Assembly (NCBI GenBank): GCA_964036045.1
Contig: OZ038382.1
Coordinates: 128,712,556 to 128,776,555, forward strand
DNA length: 64,000 nucleotides
Direction of reading: 5' to 3'
From: Eutreptiella sp. 'Long Island Sound 2002'
Lineage: Eukaryota > Euglenozoa > Euglenophyceae > Eutreptiales > Eutreptiaceae
Under the pieces are notes generated by a model. That model had not been told where the DNA came from and did not search any database. It saw only the letters and a list, made by a program, of their open reading frames with translations. Positions 44,087 to 53,896 of the stretch are shown here, in pieces (positions within the stretch are counted from its first letter, which is position 1; every line of letters begins with the position of its first letter). The position numbers and the translations under genes were made by a program.

Positions 44087-45002
44087 GCATCCTCACAACG
44101 TCATTGTTGTCAACAGGGTCTGTATCGAACGCACAACGACTCTGTAAGAGGAAGCCGTGAATATGTGAACACAATTTGGTGGTCATAGCATCTGCATTGT
44201 ACGTAGGCACACGGGCGTCCGTGATATGGAACAACGGTGCAATGACGGATGGATGTTTTTGGTGGCCACAGAGAAGTAAATCCATGCATCTCCTAGTGGC
44301 GTCGGTAACTAAAACAACAAAACGGAGAGGGCGCGCATTGCTCAACACCGCGTCCATGATTCGTTGACATGCCTTAAACATCCAAGCGTGATCGGTGTCA
44401 ACCCACAACACCCCACCTTGTACAGGGCCACAAAGGGGTGAACCATCAAAAGAACACCAAACCTCATCACCATAGTAAGGGGAAGAGAAGTTGTAGAAAG
44501 GGGAGAAGGCAGCGGAGGTGGCGATCCCAAAAGGGATACGGAATGTGTCAGCGACCGCAATGGCTAGTGCCGACGGAGGCCCACTTTGTATGGATGCCCC
44601 ATGCAATTGTCGTCCATAGGACTCGAACAACATCAAAAAATTGTTGCAAAACACCTCGGTCATAAGGCGGGAATCATGGATCTTCTTCGCACGGCAGTAA
44701 AAAGAAAAAAGCCGTCTACAATGGAGATTAGCGCAACATTTTGCCACCACACTAGCGTATGAAGGCGGGGTCTTGTCAGAGGCGGGGACAAACAATTGGG
44801 GAGGAAATAGGTTTCGAGCAGTGAGGTAGGTACTCTCATGCCAAGGACACGGGTCAACAAACACAGGATTTTGTATCTGTTTGGAGAGTTCGTTCAATTT
44901 CTTCATGCTAGCACCCAAACGTTCAGAAAATTCTTGGCAATGTCCGGAAAATGCGGAAAGATGTGAAGAGAGCGACTCGTGAACAACATTTGACAAATTC
45001 AT
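43971..45002 (-). CDS. Middle ORF (ORF2) of PLE D1, unassigned
   Basis: A 343-residue open frame lies between the zinc-knuckle ORF1 and the RT ORF. It begins with an amphipathic helical segment (LSAFSGHCQEFSERLGASMKK) and then has a folded-looking core with NPVFVDPCPWHESTY, a Cys-rich CCANLHCRR, YYGDEVWCSFDG, GGVLWVDTDHAWMF and PLRFVVLVTDATRR. The last block is reminiscent of the region around the catalytic motif of PCIF1/phage-type methyltransferases, but the N-P-P-F motif is absent, so this is a guess only. It starts 70 bp after ORF1 ends and overlaps the RT ORF. No related ORF is found elsewhere in the window. Confidence 0.5.
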   Translation of the reverse strand: MNLSNVVHESLSSHLSAFSGHCQEFSERLGASMKKLNELSKQIQNPVFVDPCPWHESTYLTARNLFPPQLFVPASDKTPPSYASVVAKCCANLHCRRLFSFYCRAKKIHDSRLMTEVFCNNFLMLFESYGRQLHGASIQSGPPSALAIAVADTFRIPFGIATSAAFSPFYNFSSPYYGDEVWCSFDGSPLCGPVQGGVLWVDTDHAWMFKACQRIMDAVLSNARPLRFVVLVTDATRRCMDLLLCGHQKHPSVIAPLFHITDARVPTYNADAMTTKLCSHIHGFLLQSRCAFDTDPVDNNDVVRMLGQTLKLKYKTKLCHTPLHLQPSSKKGPVDNLEIRLGG

Positions 45003-45072
45003 ATCTCACTAGCAAACTTAGATGCCCCAAGGTGGTCACCGGGGAGCAACAAAACGATAATGACCCACAAGG

Positions 45073-46578
45073 TCAATCTCTCTTGTAAGGTTGGGCACGA
45101 AGACGGGCAGTTTGGGATCGACCACGGGTATTTTGCACCTTGCCGCCGGCAGGACTCTCTTCGATTGTGATGGCATCCACCCCGGCCGGGCCATCGTTTA
45201 CGGGTTTCGCACCCTTACCTTTTCCACGGCTATGGAGAATGCGATCAACAATATCATCTCCAAACTCCTTCAATTGCGTCGGTTGGTGCGCCACAAATCC
45301 ATGGAAATCAGTGCTCAATTTTGCAACATGTGTCTTTACTTCCGCAACATCCGTCTCAAGTGCATGTATTTTTGTTTCGTGTTCTTTGAAACGTGAATTA
45401 GTGGCATTCCTTGCCTCTTGCGCCACACGTTCCGCATACTTTTGGCTAGCCGTAATTGCCCTTGGCACACGTTGAGCAGGAGGGTTGGTATCGGTCTTTT
45501 CCGGCGAAGACAACATGTCAATATCTTCGACACCATGATGCGTGTCATCATTCTTTGTATTAGCATTGTCTTTCTTGCGCACTTTTGGCATTTTGACTTC
45601 ACCATCGGACTCGGACGTAGATGTCTCATTGCCGGCATCATCCACGTGGGTACCATCCACGCTTCGATCTTTTCCACGCCTCTTCATACCCGTTTTTTCT
45701 TTCTTCTTCTCTTTCACGTCCGTAGTGTTCTTGGTTTTCACCTTCGCCTCATCCTCCGGGGAAGTAGTGCAAGTGGAGCTTTCACATGACCCTTCCGTTT
45801 GAAGTGCCCAATCGGAAAGGGAAAGAGATGATCCACCTTCAACACCACATTTAAACGCCTCAATGGTCACCTTGGATGCCATGTACGCAATACATGGGCC
45901 ATCCTTAGGAATATCGCCACCGGAGTTGATAGCCTTCACGAGACGTGAACATGGACTCTTAGATGCAAAGATAAAAAGGCATGAGACCAAGCAAAATGAC
46001 TTGTTCCGTGAAGTGAATGGGAAAATACCCTCAAATTTGTTCGAGAATTTAGAGCCAAATGCATGAATTTCGTCAAAGGCAGCACGCGGGTCCCATCCAG
46101 CCGTCACAACCGTCAAGCCAATAGGCATCTTCCCTTTCCAATTAAGAGCATTGTTATCCTTCTTCACCGAAGCACCAAATAATCTCTCATGAAACAATGA
46201 ATTGTCACGCTCTTTTTCAAGAATCCTCTTCGCCTCAAAGCATACATCTTTGATTGTTTGGAACACTTCTTTCACATATGGGGCTTTGCAATCCGATGAC
46301 TTGTGAGATGGATCACCGCATCTCCAACAAAGATTAAACGTCGCATAGGAAGTAAATCGGGAACCACGATCATCCTTTCGAGAATAACGGTAGGAGCGTG
46401 GAGGAGTTCGGAAGCGTTCATCATATCCATAATCTCTATCACGGTTAGGTCCATGGCGGCGGTCATGGTCTCTGTCACGATCATAATCTCGATCATGCTC
46501 ACGCCGGCGGTAGGTATCATCTCCACAGGTGCGGTAGTCACGTGAATCTCTGGAACCACGATAAGACATAGCGTTCAA
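45073..46578 (-). CDS. ORF1 of PLE D1: RNA-binding zinc-knuckle protein
   Basis: The 501-residue protein starts with an Arg/Asp-repeat region (residues ~10-75, many R-D pairs), followed by CWRCGDPSHKSSDC (84-97), a perfect C-x2-C-x4-H-x4-C zinc knuckle. A folded middle (~120-250), a long Lys/Glu/Asp-rich acidic-basic stretch (~270-370) and a coiled coil (~390-440) come next. The design resembles a Gag or LINE ORF1: RNA binding plus multimerisation. An accessory nucleic-acid-binding ORF upstream of the RT ORF is unusual for PLEs. The frame starts at the first ATG and is fully open. Confidence 0.7.
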   Translation of the reverse strand: MNAMSYRGSRDSRDYRTCGDDTYRRREHDRDYDRDRDHDRRHGPNRDRDYGYDERFRTPPRSYRYSRKDDRGSRFTSYATFNLCWRCGDPSHKSSDCKAPYVKEVFQTIKDVCFEAKRILEKERDNSLFHERLFGASVKKDNNALNWKGKMPIGLTVVTAGWDPRAAFDEIHAFGSKFSNKFEGIFPFTSRNKSFCLVSCLFIFASKSPCSRLVKAINSGGDIPKDGPCIAYMASKVTIEAFKCGVEGGSSLSLSDWALQTEGSCESSTCTTSPEDEAKVKTKNTTDVKEKKKEKTGMKRRGKDRSVDGTHVDDAGNETSTSESDGEVKMPKVRKKDNANTKNDDTHHGVEDIDMLSSPEKTDTNPPAQRVPRAITASQKYAERVAQEARNATNSRFKEHETKIHALETDVAEVKTHVAKLSTDFHGFVAHQPTQLKEFGDDIVDRILHSRGKGKGAKPVNDGPAGVDAITIEESPAGGKVQNTRGRSQTARLRAQPYKRD

Positions 46579-46707
46579 GACTTAGAATAATCCAAACCAA
46601 TCAAAATTTTCAAAGTTGTCGCAAAGCAGTCGCAAAGTAATTGTCAAGTAGGTGCAATCAATGAGGTACACTCGGCCTTTCCTTGTGAGGGCGAGTTTGA
46701 TGTGGAT

Positions 46708-49303
46708 AAGCAAAGCAACAGGCAAATCACGGAAGAGAACTCATCAGGTACGATTCTGAAACACGTGATATCAGTAGAAAGCGTGTTCTGTGACAAACAC
46801 AAATTCTCCAGCTATGTAAGCAACTGAAATCGTATGCAACAGATAACGAATTTCGTTCTCTCATTCCACCTGTTAATCAATGTAACCAATACTCAAAATC
46901 GACACAACCAAAAAATCAAGACTCAACATGACAGCGTGTATATGCGCGCGCATGCCCCACCACGTAAGGCAGGCGGTTCAATGAGCGAAATAAAATGGAG
47001 ACTGAGAATGCAAATTGAGGCAAATCACAGCCACTGTCATTGACCCACCCACCCCCCGACAGTGGCCCATGCGTGTCAAAATATAAGAGACAGAAAAAGT
47101 TATCCCCACCTTAAGAAGTTACCATATTCGTACATCACCATGAAATCAGAAGGGCCAACCTGGATCTGATTTTCCTTGCAGAAGTTCAGGACTCGGGTTC
47201 GCCAGTGTCTCCGAGGGACATCCTTATAACCTAACTCAGCCACGATCAGGACAACGTTTTCATAAATATCACCATGGGACCAGGACCAATATCCACATTT
47301 CACACATAGGCCTGGCACCAGGGAACGCCAAACAGTCGTGTTGGTCGACCAACGGCCAGGCCATCGGACCACTCCTGACACCGCACCAGTGTGGACGTCC
47401 AGCGCTCTGGAATTCAGTCGCAGGCCCCTGGATTGACTGTCAAAGTCCACAATCACCTCAAGAACCTGGACCTTCGTTCCAAACTGTTCGACTGTCATGG
47501 GCATTGCATAAGTAGATTCCAGTTGGACTTTCATGGTCTGCTGGAGGTCAAATAACACAGATTTCGGGCCAAATATGTAAAAATTGTCACGGTACCTCCC
47601 ATGGATGAATTTGTGAACAGACAACGCCGATCTTGTAGCACGCATTTCTGCGCTCATAAGATACAGCACAGCAAGTTGGGCACTGATGGTTCCACCCATT
47701 GGTAAACCAATAAGCTGACTGAGCACATAACCACCTGCAGTGAAGTCGGCATTAGCCCACAGTTCGAAATTAACAAACGAGGTAATCATTTCAATACTGA
47801 GGTTCATGAAATCTCTGGAGGTTCCTGTGCCCAACCGGTCGAGGGATTTACAGATAGTAGAAATGGCAGACCACGTGATGGGATTCCTACTCTTACGGTT
47901 ATCTCTAAGCACAGACACACAGTACATCACACTGTCGAGCACACGGTCCTTCGGGATCTCTGAATACATATCAACCATATCAAGCTCCAAGCCAGCCCAT
48001 GGGACAGAATCCTTATCAGCGGCTGACAAAGCAGAAACAAATAAACCTTTTGCGTCATACATAGAGAAAATTTCAAAATTGATGTCCATGTCACCCACGA
48101 GTCGACACAGAAGGGAGAGTGCCCGTGATGCAAGTTTGCCAATTTTTGAAGCCGGATGACTGAAATGGGAAATGACAATTCTAATCTTCAGGATGCCGTC
48201 GGCTTCCTGAGATTTAGACTTGATCAGGATTTTTGCACTGGGTGCCTTTGAATGTTTACTGGGGGGTTTCCATCGGGCACCGAGAATCGGGCGCCACGTT
48301 TGGATAAGTCCAGAATAATACATCCGCTCAATGATAGTATTACGCAGGAGGTTTCGTGCTAAAAAGACAGCGCCAAAAGCATGCAAGACTTGGTACTTTA
48401 CATTTTGTAATATGTGTGCCAGGAACAACTGGGCCCAGTGGACAGTGCATACAGCAAACAGCAACCCCGGATTTTTATCAGCAAGTAAAAAACGGAAGTT
48501 ATGGTCCTGCTGACGTAGTGTCTGCAGGTGCTCAGGATTCACTCGCGGGTCAACCGATGTTATCTCATCATCATAGGCATGAAAAGCTGCCTCAGTCATT
48601 GAGCGAGATGCAGACATAGCCTCGTGTTCAGGAACTCCTGGCAATCGTCGCATAGTGGAATACACGGAGGAAGACAAACCATGGACGCATGACAAGAAGG
48701 GGGCAACTGTAGAATTTTGGGCATTCTGCCGTAACAATCCAGCTGAATCACCCAGAATCAGTTGTAAGTGCTCACATGTGGATCGGGATACAATATGGCT
48801 GATGGGAGGAGGGCAACACAAAGGTGACTCCACACAGGCGCACACCTGTTCCAGGCAACGCTGCAGTAATCCAGGAGTGAAACAGAACTGCGAGTTCAGA
48901 ACCCAATCAGCCACGTTTTTCGTTTTACACCGAACCACCTTGATACGATCCGCATAGAAGGATTTTTAGGGGGGTAAAACACTTTGAATCGAGCAAATGC
49001 TGGCACATCCGTTGCTGAACAAAATCAGCAAATGCAGCTGAAGTATTGTTGATTTTTAACAGCAGGAAGCGTCTCAGCACGATGCCACACTCGCGCCGTG
49101 TCCGGGCCTTCACCTTTCTGAAAAGACGTTCCCATAGACGGTGTTCAACCGTACCCTGCGATTCGTGGAGGATTGAAAATTGTTGCTCCAAGGATAGGGA
49201 GGATCGTAAACACGACACCTCCTTCTCCACTGTAGTGGAATCAGTCATACTCAACACAGTGGGCGGGTATAATTTGCCTCGGCCCAACTTGGCCCAGTCT
49301 TTG
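46708..49303 (-). mobile_element. 5'-truncated PLE copy D2
   Basis: Near-identical to D1 from 40851 to 43446. It retains the RT ORF from 49287 through a frameshift/stop near 48940 to 47100, including the same GRYRDNFYIFG motif C, but lacks ORF1, ORF2 and the nuclease region. It lies upstream of D1 in the same orientation with no spacer. It cannot be functional alone, but may act as the promoter-bearing pseudo-LTR of D1. Confidence 0.85.
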
Positions 49304-49305
49304 GT

Positions 49306-50575
49306 CCTTGCCTGTGAACTCAGGCAGGTTCACCACGATCTTGGAGGTGGCAATAGCCTTCGCCTCCTGAGACCTGCGTCCCTCGGGGCGTCGGGTCTTC
49401 TTCTTCTTCTTCTTCTTCTGCTTCCCCCTTGGGTCCTTGGGGTCCTCCGGGTCATCGTCCTACGAGGGCGAAGTAGAAGTCATCGACGGCAGCTCATCAT
49501 CACAGGGGTCTCCGCCTAGATCACCAGAGCCATAAGGCTCCACGTCCACCATTGCCCTTAAGGCTGTCAGCCCCAGCCGGTCCAGCTCGGCCCTGGTAGA
49601 GTTCGTCACGTGGCTGTAGGGCGGCTGGGCCGTTCTCGGTACGAAAGGACTTCTCGGTATAGGTGCAGGAGTCCGCATCGGTCGGCTCCTCAGGCTCCCC
49701 AGGGTGTTTGTCAACCCTGCTGCCAGGTGGTTGGCCTGTACTCGGTGGGGTGACACTCCCACCGTGGTAGGTGACGCTTGGGGCGGTATCATCAGGGGCT
49801 CCAGTTTCTCTCGGATCTCTTGAGTGAGGTCGCCCACGATTTTTGAAGTGGCTCCTCGGAGCACCTCGTTGATCTCCGACCGCGTTAGGGACCTGTTGGA
49901 GGATCTCCCCGATCCTCTAATCCTGCCACCAAGAGACTCAGGTCCTCTCCTCAACCCACTCAAGGTTGCATACCCAGGTGCATACCCAGGAACATCCACA
50001 TAGGTTCCAGTAGCGGGTAGTGGATGGGGATATTCAGCCGCATACCATCCCGGCGCAGAGCTGGAAGCCACCGGCTCACTGGCAGTAGTTGCCTCAGGGA
50101 GCGCAGTGGTAGGTGGGCCCATACCATAGGTGGGGTAGGGAGGCATGCCAGTAAAGCCTGTGCCCTCTGCCATAGGCGGGTTGGTTATGGGAGTGGATGT
50201 TGCAGCGGCTGGGAGTGTGCTGGTTATAGGAGAGGGTGATGCGTGGAGGCCAGAAGCGCTTGGTGCGCCTTCGAAGGTAGGGTCATTCGTCAGGTCTTGC
50301 CCTTGTTCCTCTCCTTCGTCTGCTTCGTCTCCAGCATCCTTCTCGCTCTCTCTCTTCCTCCTCACAGGCTGAGCGACCACCTCTTCGACTGTGAGCGCCC
50401 TGAAGGCCGTCTGGAGTCCATCCAACGAGTCCTCAGCCACTTCCACTGGCCCATGTAAGGGCTCGGAAGGTACAGCGCCGCTAGGTCCAGGCCCAGGTTC
50501 ACCAGGTGCTGGCCTTGCCGGTGCCTCAGGCGCTGGCGCTGTCTCCACGTCGGCGTCCTCCTTCCTTGTGTCCAT
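49306..50575 (-). pseudogene. gag: gag N-terminal part of element C
   Basis: The frame 50575-49460 (371 residues) is Pro/Ala/Ser/Glu-rich and probably disordered, with a helical region near LTRSEINEVLRGATSK. It stops at TAG (49462-49460) but the same frame continues through an eight-Lys run to SKIVVNLPEFTGKD at 49306, where the PLE pair cuts it. The continuation L-S-K-F-A-E at 40848 restores a typical capsid start across the insertion. The first ATG is 100 bases after the LTR. Gag N-terminal region. Confidence 0.75.
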
Positions 50576-50659
50576 CTTCGTTCGCCCTTCTGCTTATATG
50601 TGACTGTACTCGGCGCACTGGATGTACGGCGCGGGGTTGCTGCCGGTGCGCAGAGACAG

Positions 50660-50676
50660 TCTGCCTCTTGCTACCA
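50660..50676 (-). other. Primer-binding site of element C
   Basis: The minus strand reads TGGTAGCAAGAGGC directly after the LTR. It resembles the initiator-Met site TGGTAGCAGAGG of element A with one extra A. Confidence 0.65.
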
Positions 50677-51456
50677 GAAAAGTTTATAGTGGTTTCAACA
50701 CTGTGTTTTTGCTGCTCCTGCTGCTTGCCGCTGGTGTAGGGTTTCCTGCTGCTTGTTTTTGGAGATGAAAAGCTTTTGTTTGCTGAAATACAGTCAATCC
50801 AGGATAGCCCAACCCAGAAGTATGCAAGGAGAAGAGAATCAGGATCAAAGCATGAAGGGCTGCAGTGTAAACAGTGAAAGATGAAAGGATATTCACAGAA
50901 ACTGCAACTCAGGTCAAATCAGAATGCATATTCACAAAGATAGCTGAAATGTTTTGGAAAAGAGTTGGAAAACTGCGCCATGGTCACTCTATCTCCATAG
51001 TGCCATCTCAGGAGATGTGCACTCTTTGTTTTGGGTCCCATATGTGCTGAGGTGGCAGGGCTTGTGGCAATGAGGTCACTGACATGTCACATGGGATCTT
51101 CCTACTTAGCTAGGCTGACCGGGAATTGAACCCAGGACCTCTCAAAAAGAGGTGCCCAGCCCCCTAGGGTGCATACCACTAGGACAGCTAAGAATTCATG
51201 GATAAACATAGATAAATTCATAGGCTCTGCCCTGGATATGTCAGTGCTCAGTCAACTTAGGAAAAGATGATTTGCCTCACATTGAAAGGGGATTAAGGGG
51301 TCCACTCCATATCCTGATTGGGTGTTTGGTTCCATAGGTCAAAATGTGTTATCACCACTTTTGGTAGGGCCAATACTAAGAAAGAAATGCCTGGTCGCTC
51401 AGTGCATCCCTAATACAACTAGAGTATGCCTCAAAGCATTGGAAAAGCGCTTTTTC
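50677..51456 (-). repeat. 5' LTR of element C
   Basis: Partner of 31518-32297. It holds the second tRNA-like sequence at 51112-51191. Outside it the minisatellite resumes. Confidence 0.75.
51112..51191 (-). tRNA. tRNA-like sequence in the C LTR, second copy
   Basis: Same as 31952-32031 with two base changes in the weak acceptor stem. T arm and long variable-arm-like stem are intact. Not expected to be a working tRNA. Confidence 0.45.
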
Positions 51457-52270
51457 TTACTGGACACACCCGAAGTCGGAATTCAAGCAGACACACCCAC
51501 AGCGCAAGCCCCAGCCAGGACTGACTGGGTACAGGCGGAGCCCGCACACAAACAGACACACCCCAACGGCCCGGCCAGGATTGGCGGGCTGACAGGGAAA
51601 ACGAAGACACCCAGACACACGCATCACGAATGCCAGGCCAGGATTGGCGGGTACAGGCGGAGCGCGCACACAAACACACATCTCACAACACCGCAGCCAG
51701 GAATGGCGGGGCGCAGCCGAGACCCGAACCCAAGCACACACAGGCACACCGCACAGGCGAGCCAGGAATGGCGGGGTACAGGAGGAGTGCGCACACAAAC
51801 ACAAACATCCCAATTCCCGAGCCAGGAATGGTGGGGCGCAGCCGAAACCAAAAGGGAAGCACACACAGCCACACCGCGCACCCGAGCCAGGAACGAAGGG
51901 GTACAGGCGGAGCGCGCACACAAGCACACACAGCCGAACACCTAAGTCAGGACTGGTTGGATGAGAGCCAATGACCGAAAGGCTACACACGCACCATGAA
52001 GCCCAGCCGGGATTAGCGGGGTACAGGCGAAGCGCGCACACAAACACACAGACCCCCACACCCCAGCCACCAATGGCGGGCCACAGCCGAAACCCGAACG
52101 ACAGCACACACACCCACACCGCACACCCCAGCCAAGAATGGCAGGGTACAAGCGGAGCGGGCACACACAGACACACCACAAACCAGAGCCAGGATTGGCG
52201 GGGCGAAGCCAAAACCCGTACCCAAACACACACATCCTAGACCCCAGCCAGGATTGGCTTGGTATTTACG
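51457..52270. repeat. Minisatellite, right half
   Basis: Same alternating units as 30880-31517: GCCAGGAATGGCGGGG followed by either the TACAGGCGGAGCGCGCAC type or the CGCAGCC type. Units drift toward the right end. Open frames on both strands here are products of the repeat. Confidence 0.75.
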
Positions 52271-52786
52271 AAACAGAGACCCAAACACAAGCGCCAGACA
52301 ACAGTAGGAAACCCAGTGTCCATAGCCCGGGCCCCAACGCAGCCCGTGCCATGCAGGGGACCCGGCCAAACGAGATCCTGAGACCGGGGGTAACGTTGCA
52401 TCCTAAGGCCTGCGCTGCTTCGGGACTCGAGGCGGAGCGTGCGACACCCAAGCATTTCGGAACCCAAGTACCAAGACCACGCTGCTGGCAGGCCTTGGGA
52501 ACCGATTACGCCAGGAAGTCTGGTGAACCCCGAGGGTTCCGCTCAAAGGAAGGGACGTGCCCAAGCACTGGGGCACACCCTCCTGGCGTGACACCTACGT
52601 CACGCTGGCGGCATTTAGCCCTCCCTGTGTTGCCCGGGGCCGCTTTGGTGGGGCCCACCAGTCCGGTGTAGCGGGATGTAAGCCGCCTCCCCTCTTCATG
52701 CGCGGAGCCTTATCGGGTACGTCACAGCGGCGACGCCAGCGAGAACCTTCAGGCGCCTCTCCACAGCCGAGTGCACCTACCTACCT
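52271..52786. other. GC-rich non-coding stretch with a CTAC microsatellite end
   Basis: No gene seen. A short (CTAC)n run near 52775-52795 lies at the junction with the next R copy. Confidence 0.45.
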
Positions 52787-53435
52787 ACCTATCTACAGAT
52801 TTTTTATGGTGTATGGCGTTCCACTGCATGTTGTGCCACTGACGAGGGTTTGCTAGCCTTTGGTGTTTCAATTTGCTTCTTGCTCAAGTTGTATAGGTTT
52901 CTGCAAGCTGCTCAATTCGCGGCTGCAAAGGTTATAACTCAACAGCTAAGAACGATGGCTCAAAATGGGGTGCTCCCTTTCTGGAAACATGGTCTGGGTG
53001 GTACATTCTGAAAAGACGGAGGTGCAAACACACACTTTTCGCAAAGGCGGGAGTCACTTTGCCAAAATGATGTCACACCTTGATTGACTTTGAGCTTTTC
53101 AGTTGGGCGCCTGGGCCAAATACCTTGAGGTTTGTACCTGTTGGACTGGGCCAAACATCTCAAAAAGACAAACGGCATCAGTCATGCGGTGTTTGTGATG
53201 GCTAGAACTGCCAACAGGCTTGGTGTAGAAATCACAAACAGGGCGGTGGGTTCTGAGACAGCAAACACTTAACAGGGCGGTTCATCTAGCCCAAATCGCA
53301 GGGCCAAAATTCCTGAGGTGGAAAATGGAAACAAAAAAAGTCCGCAATGAGAGCAGGATCTACAACCCTAGAATCTAAAACAAAGGGGTTTCTGAGGCTA
53401 TTAGTCCCAAACAGATAAGGTTCGAAACGATATAG
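52787..53435. repeat. Dispersed repeat R, copy 3
   Basis: Matches 230-690 of copy 1 and then continues into the segment seen at 3955-4247, so it links the two parts of R without the tandem units between them. From 53436 to 53709 I see nothing recognisable. Confidence 0.7.
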
Positions 53436-53896
53436 AGATTCCACCCAAGGGTCACGCGGCCACATTCCCATGCACAGGTTTCTCTGAGCACGACCACGTT
53501 GGAACCTAGCGAAAAAAAAGAAGGGGGGGGTGTGACCTCATTAAGAAGGGCAGGGGCGAAGGGCTTCTCTTTGACACTCTCTGCAAATGGATAAGGATCT
53601 ATTCTTCAGGTGTTTGCTGTGATTTCTTTGTACACTTTAGATTTTCATTGTTATTTGCTGTTTCTGTGTGCATGGTCACTACTACCCTAAGAACCCGTTT
53701 TGCTCGAGTAGGGTTGCACAGAAAAATTGATGTTTGCACGCAGTTGCACTAAATTTTTGCCAGTTGCACAGAATTGCACTGCAATTGCACAGTGCAATTC
53801 CTCTGCAACCACGCTGCTGCCGCCGTTGTGACTGCCGCCGTCGCTGGCGCATTTTAAATTTGACGAGAAGTTTACTAGTGCTTTGCCAGATTTGCA

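Larger units (their letters stand above)
40851..46707 (-). mobile_element. Complete Penelope-like retroelement D1 with N-terminal GIY-YIG
   Basis: A 5.86-kb minus-strand element carries three long open ORFs (46578-45073, 45002-43971, 44086-41243) and a ~390-bp 3' tail. It is joined head-to-tail to a 5'-truncated copy D2 (46708-49303), a layout typical of PLEs. The pair is inserted in the gag of C. GT (or GGT) is repeated at 40848-40850 and 49303-49305, giving a 2-3-bp target duplication. The RT protein has its GIY-YIG nuclease before the RT, as in the permuted Naiad/Chlamys-type PLEs. Confidence 0.8.
31518..51456 (-). mobile_element. Gypsy-type element C, split by a PLE pair
   Basis: Two 780-bp direct repeats (31518-32297 and 50677-51456) flank gag and pol on the minus strand. 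A primer site is next to the right LTR and a polypurine tract next to the left one. Pol runs 39587-34690. Gag is interrupted between 40848 and 49306 by retroelement D. Without that insertion the element would be about 11.5 kb. Outside both LTRs lies the same minisatellite, so C inserted into the array. No clear target-site duplication is visible in the repetitive flanks. Confidence 0.8.

Noticed and set aside
46700-46790. Hammerhead ribozyme in the PLE tail
   Set aside because: CTGATGA is present on the minus strand in D2 but the GAAA box and matching stems are absent, and D1 lacks CTGATGA.
51322-52671. Plus- and minus-strand frames of 170-260 residues
   Set aside because: They are translations of the minisatellite and of LTR sequence.
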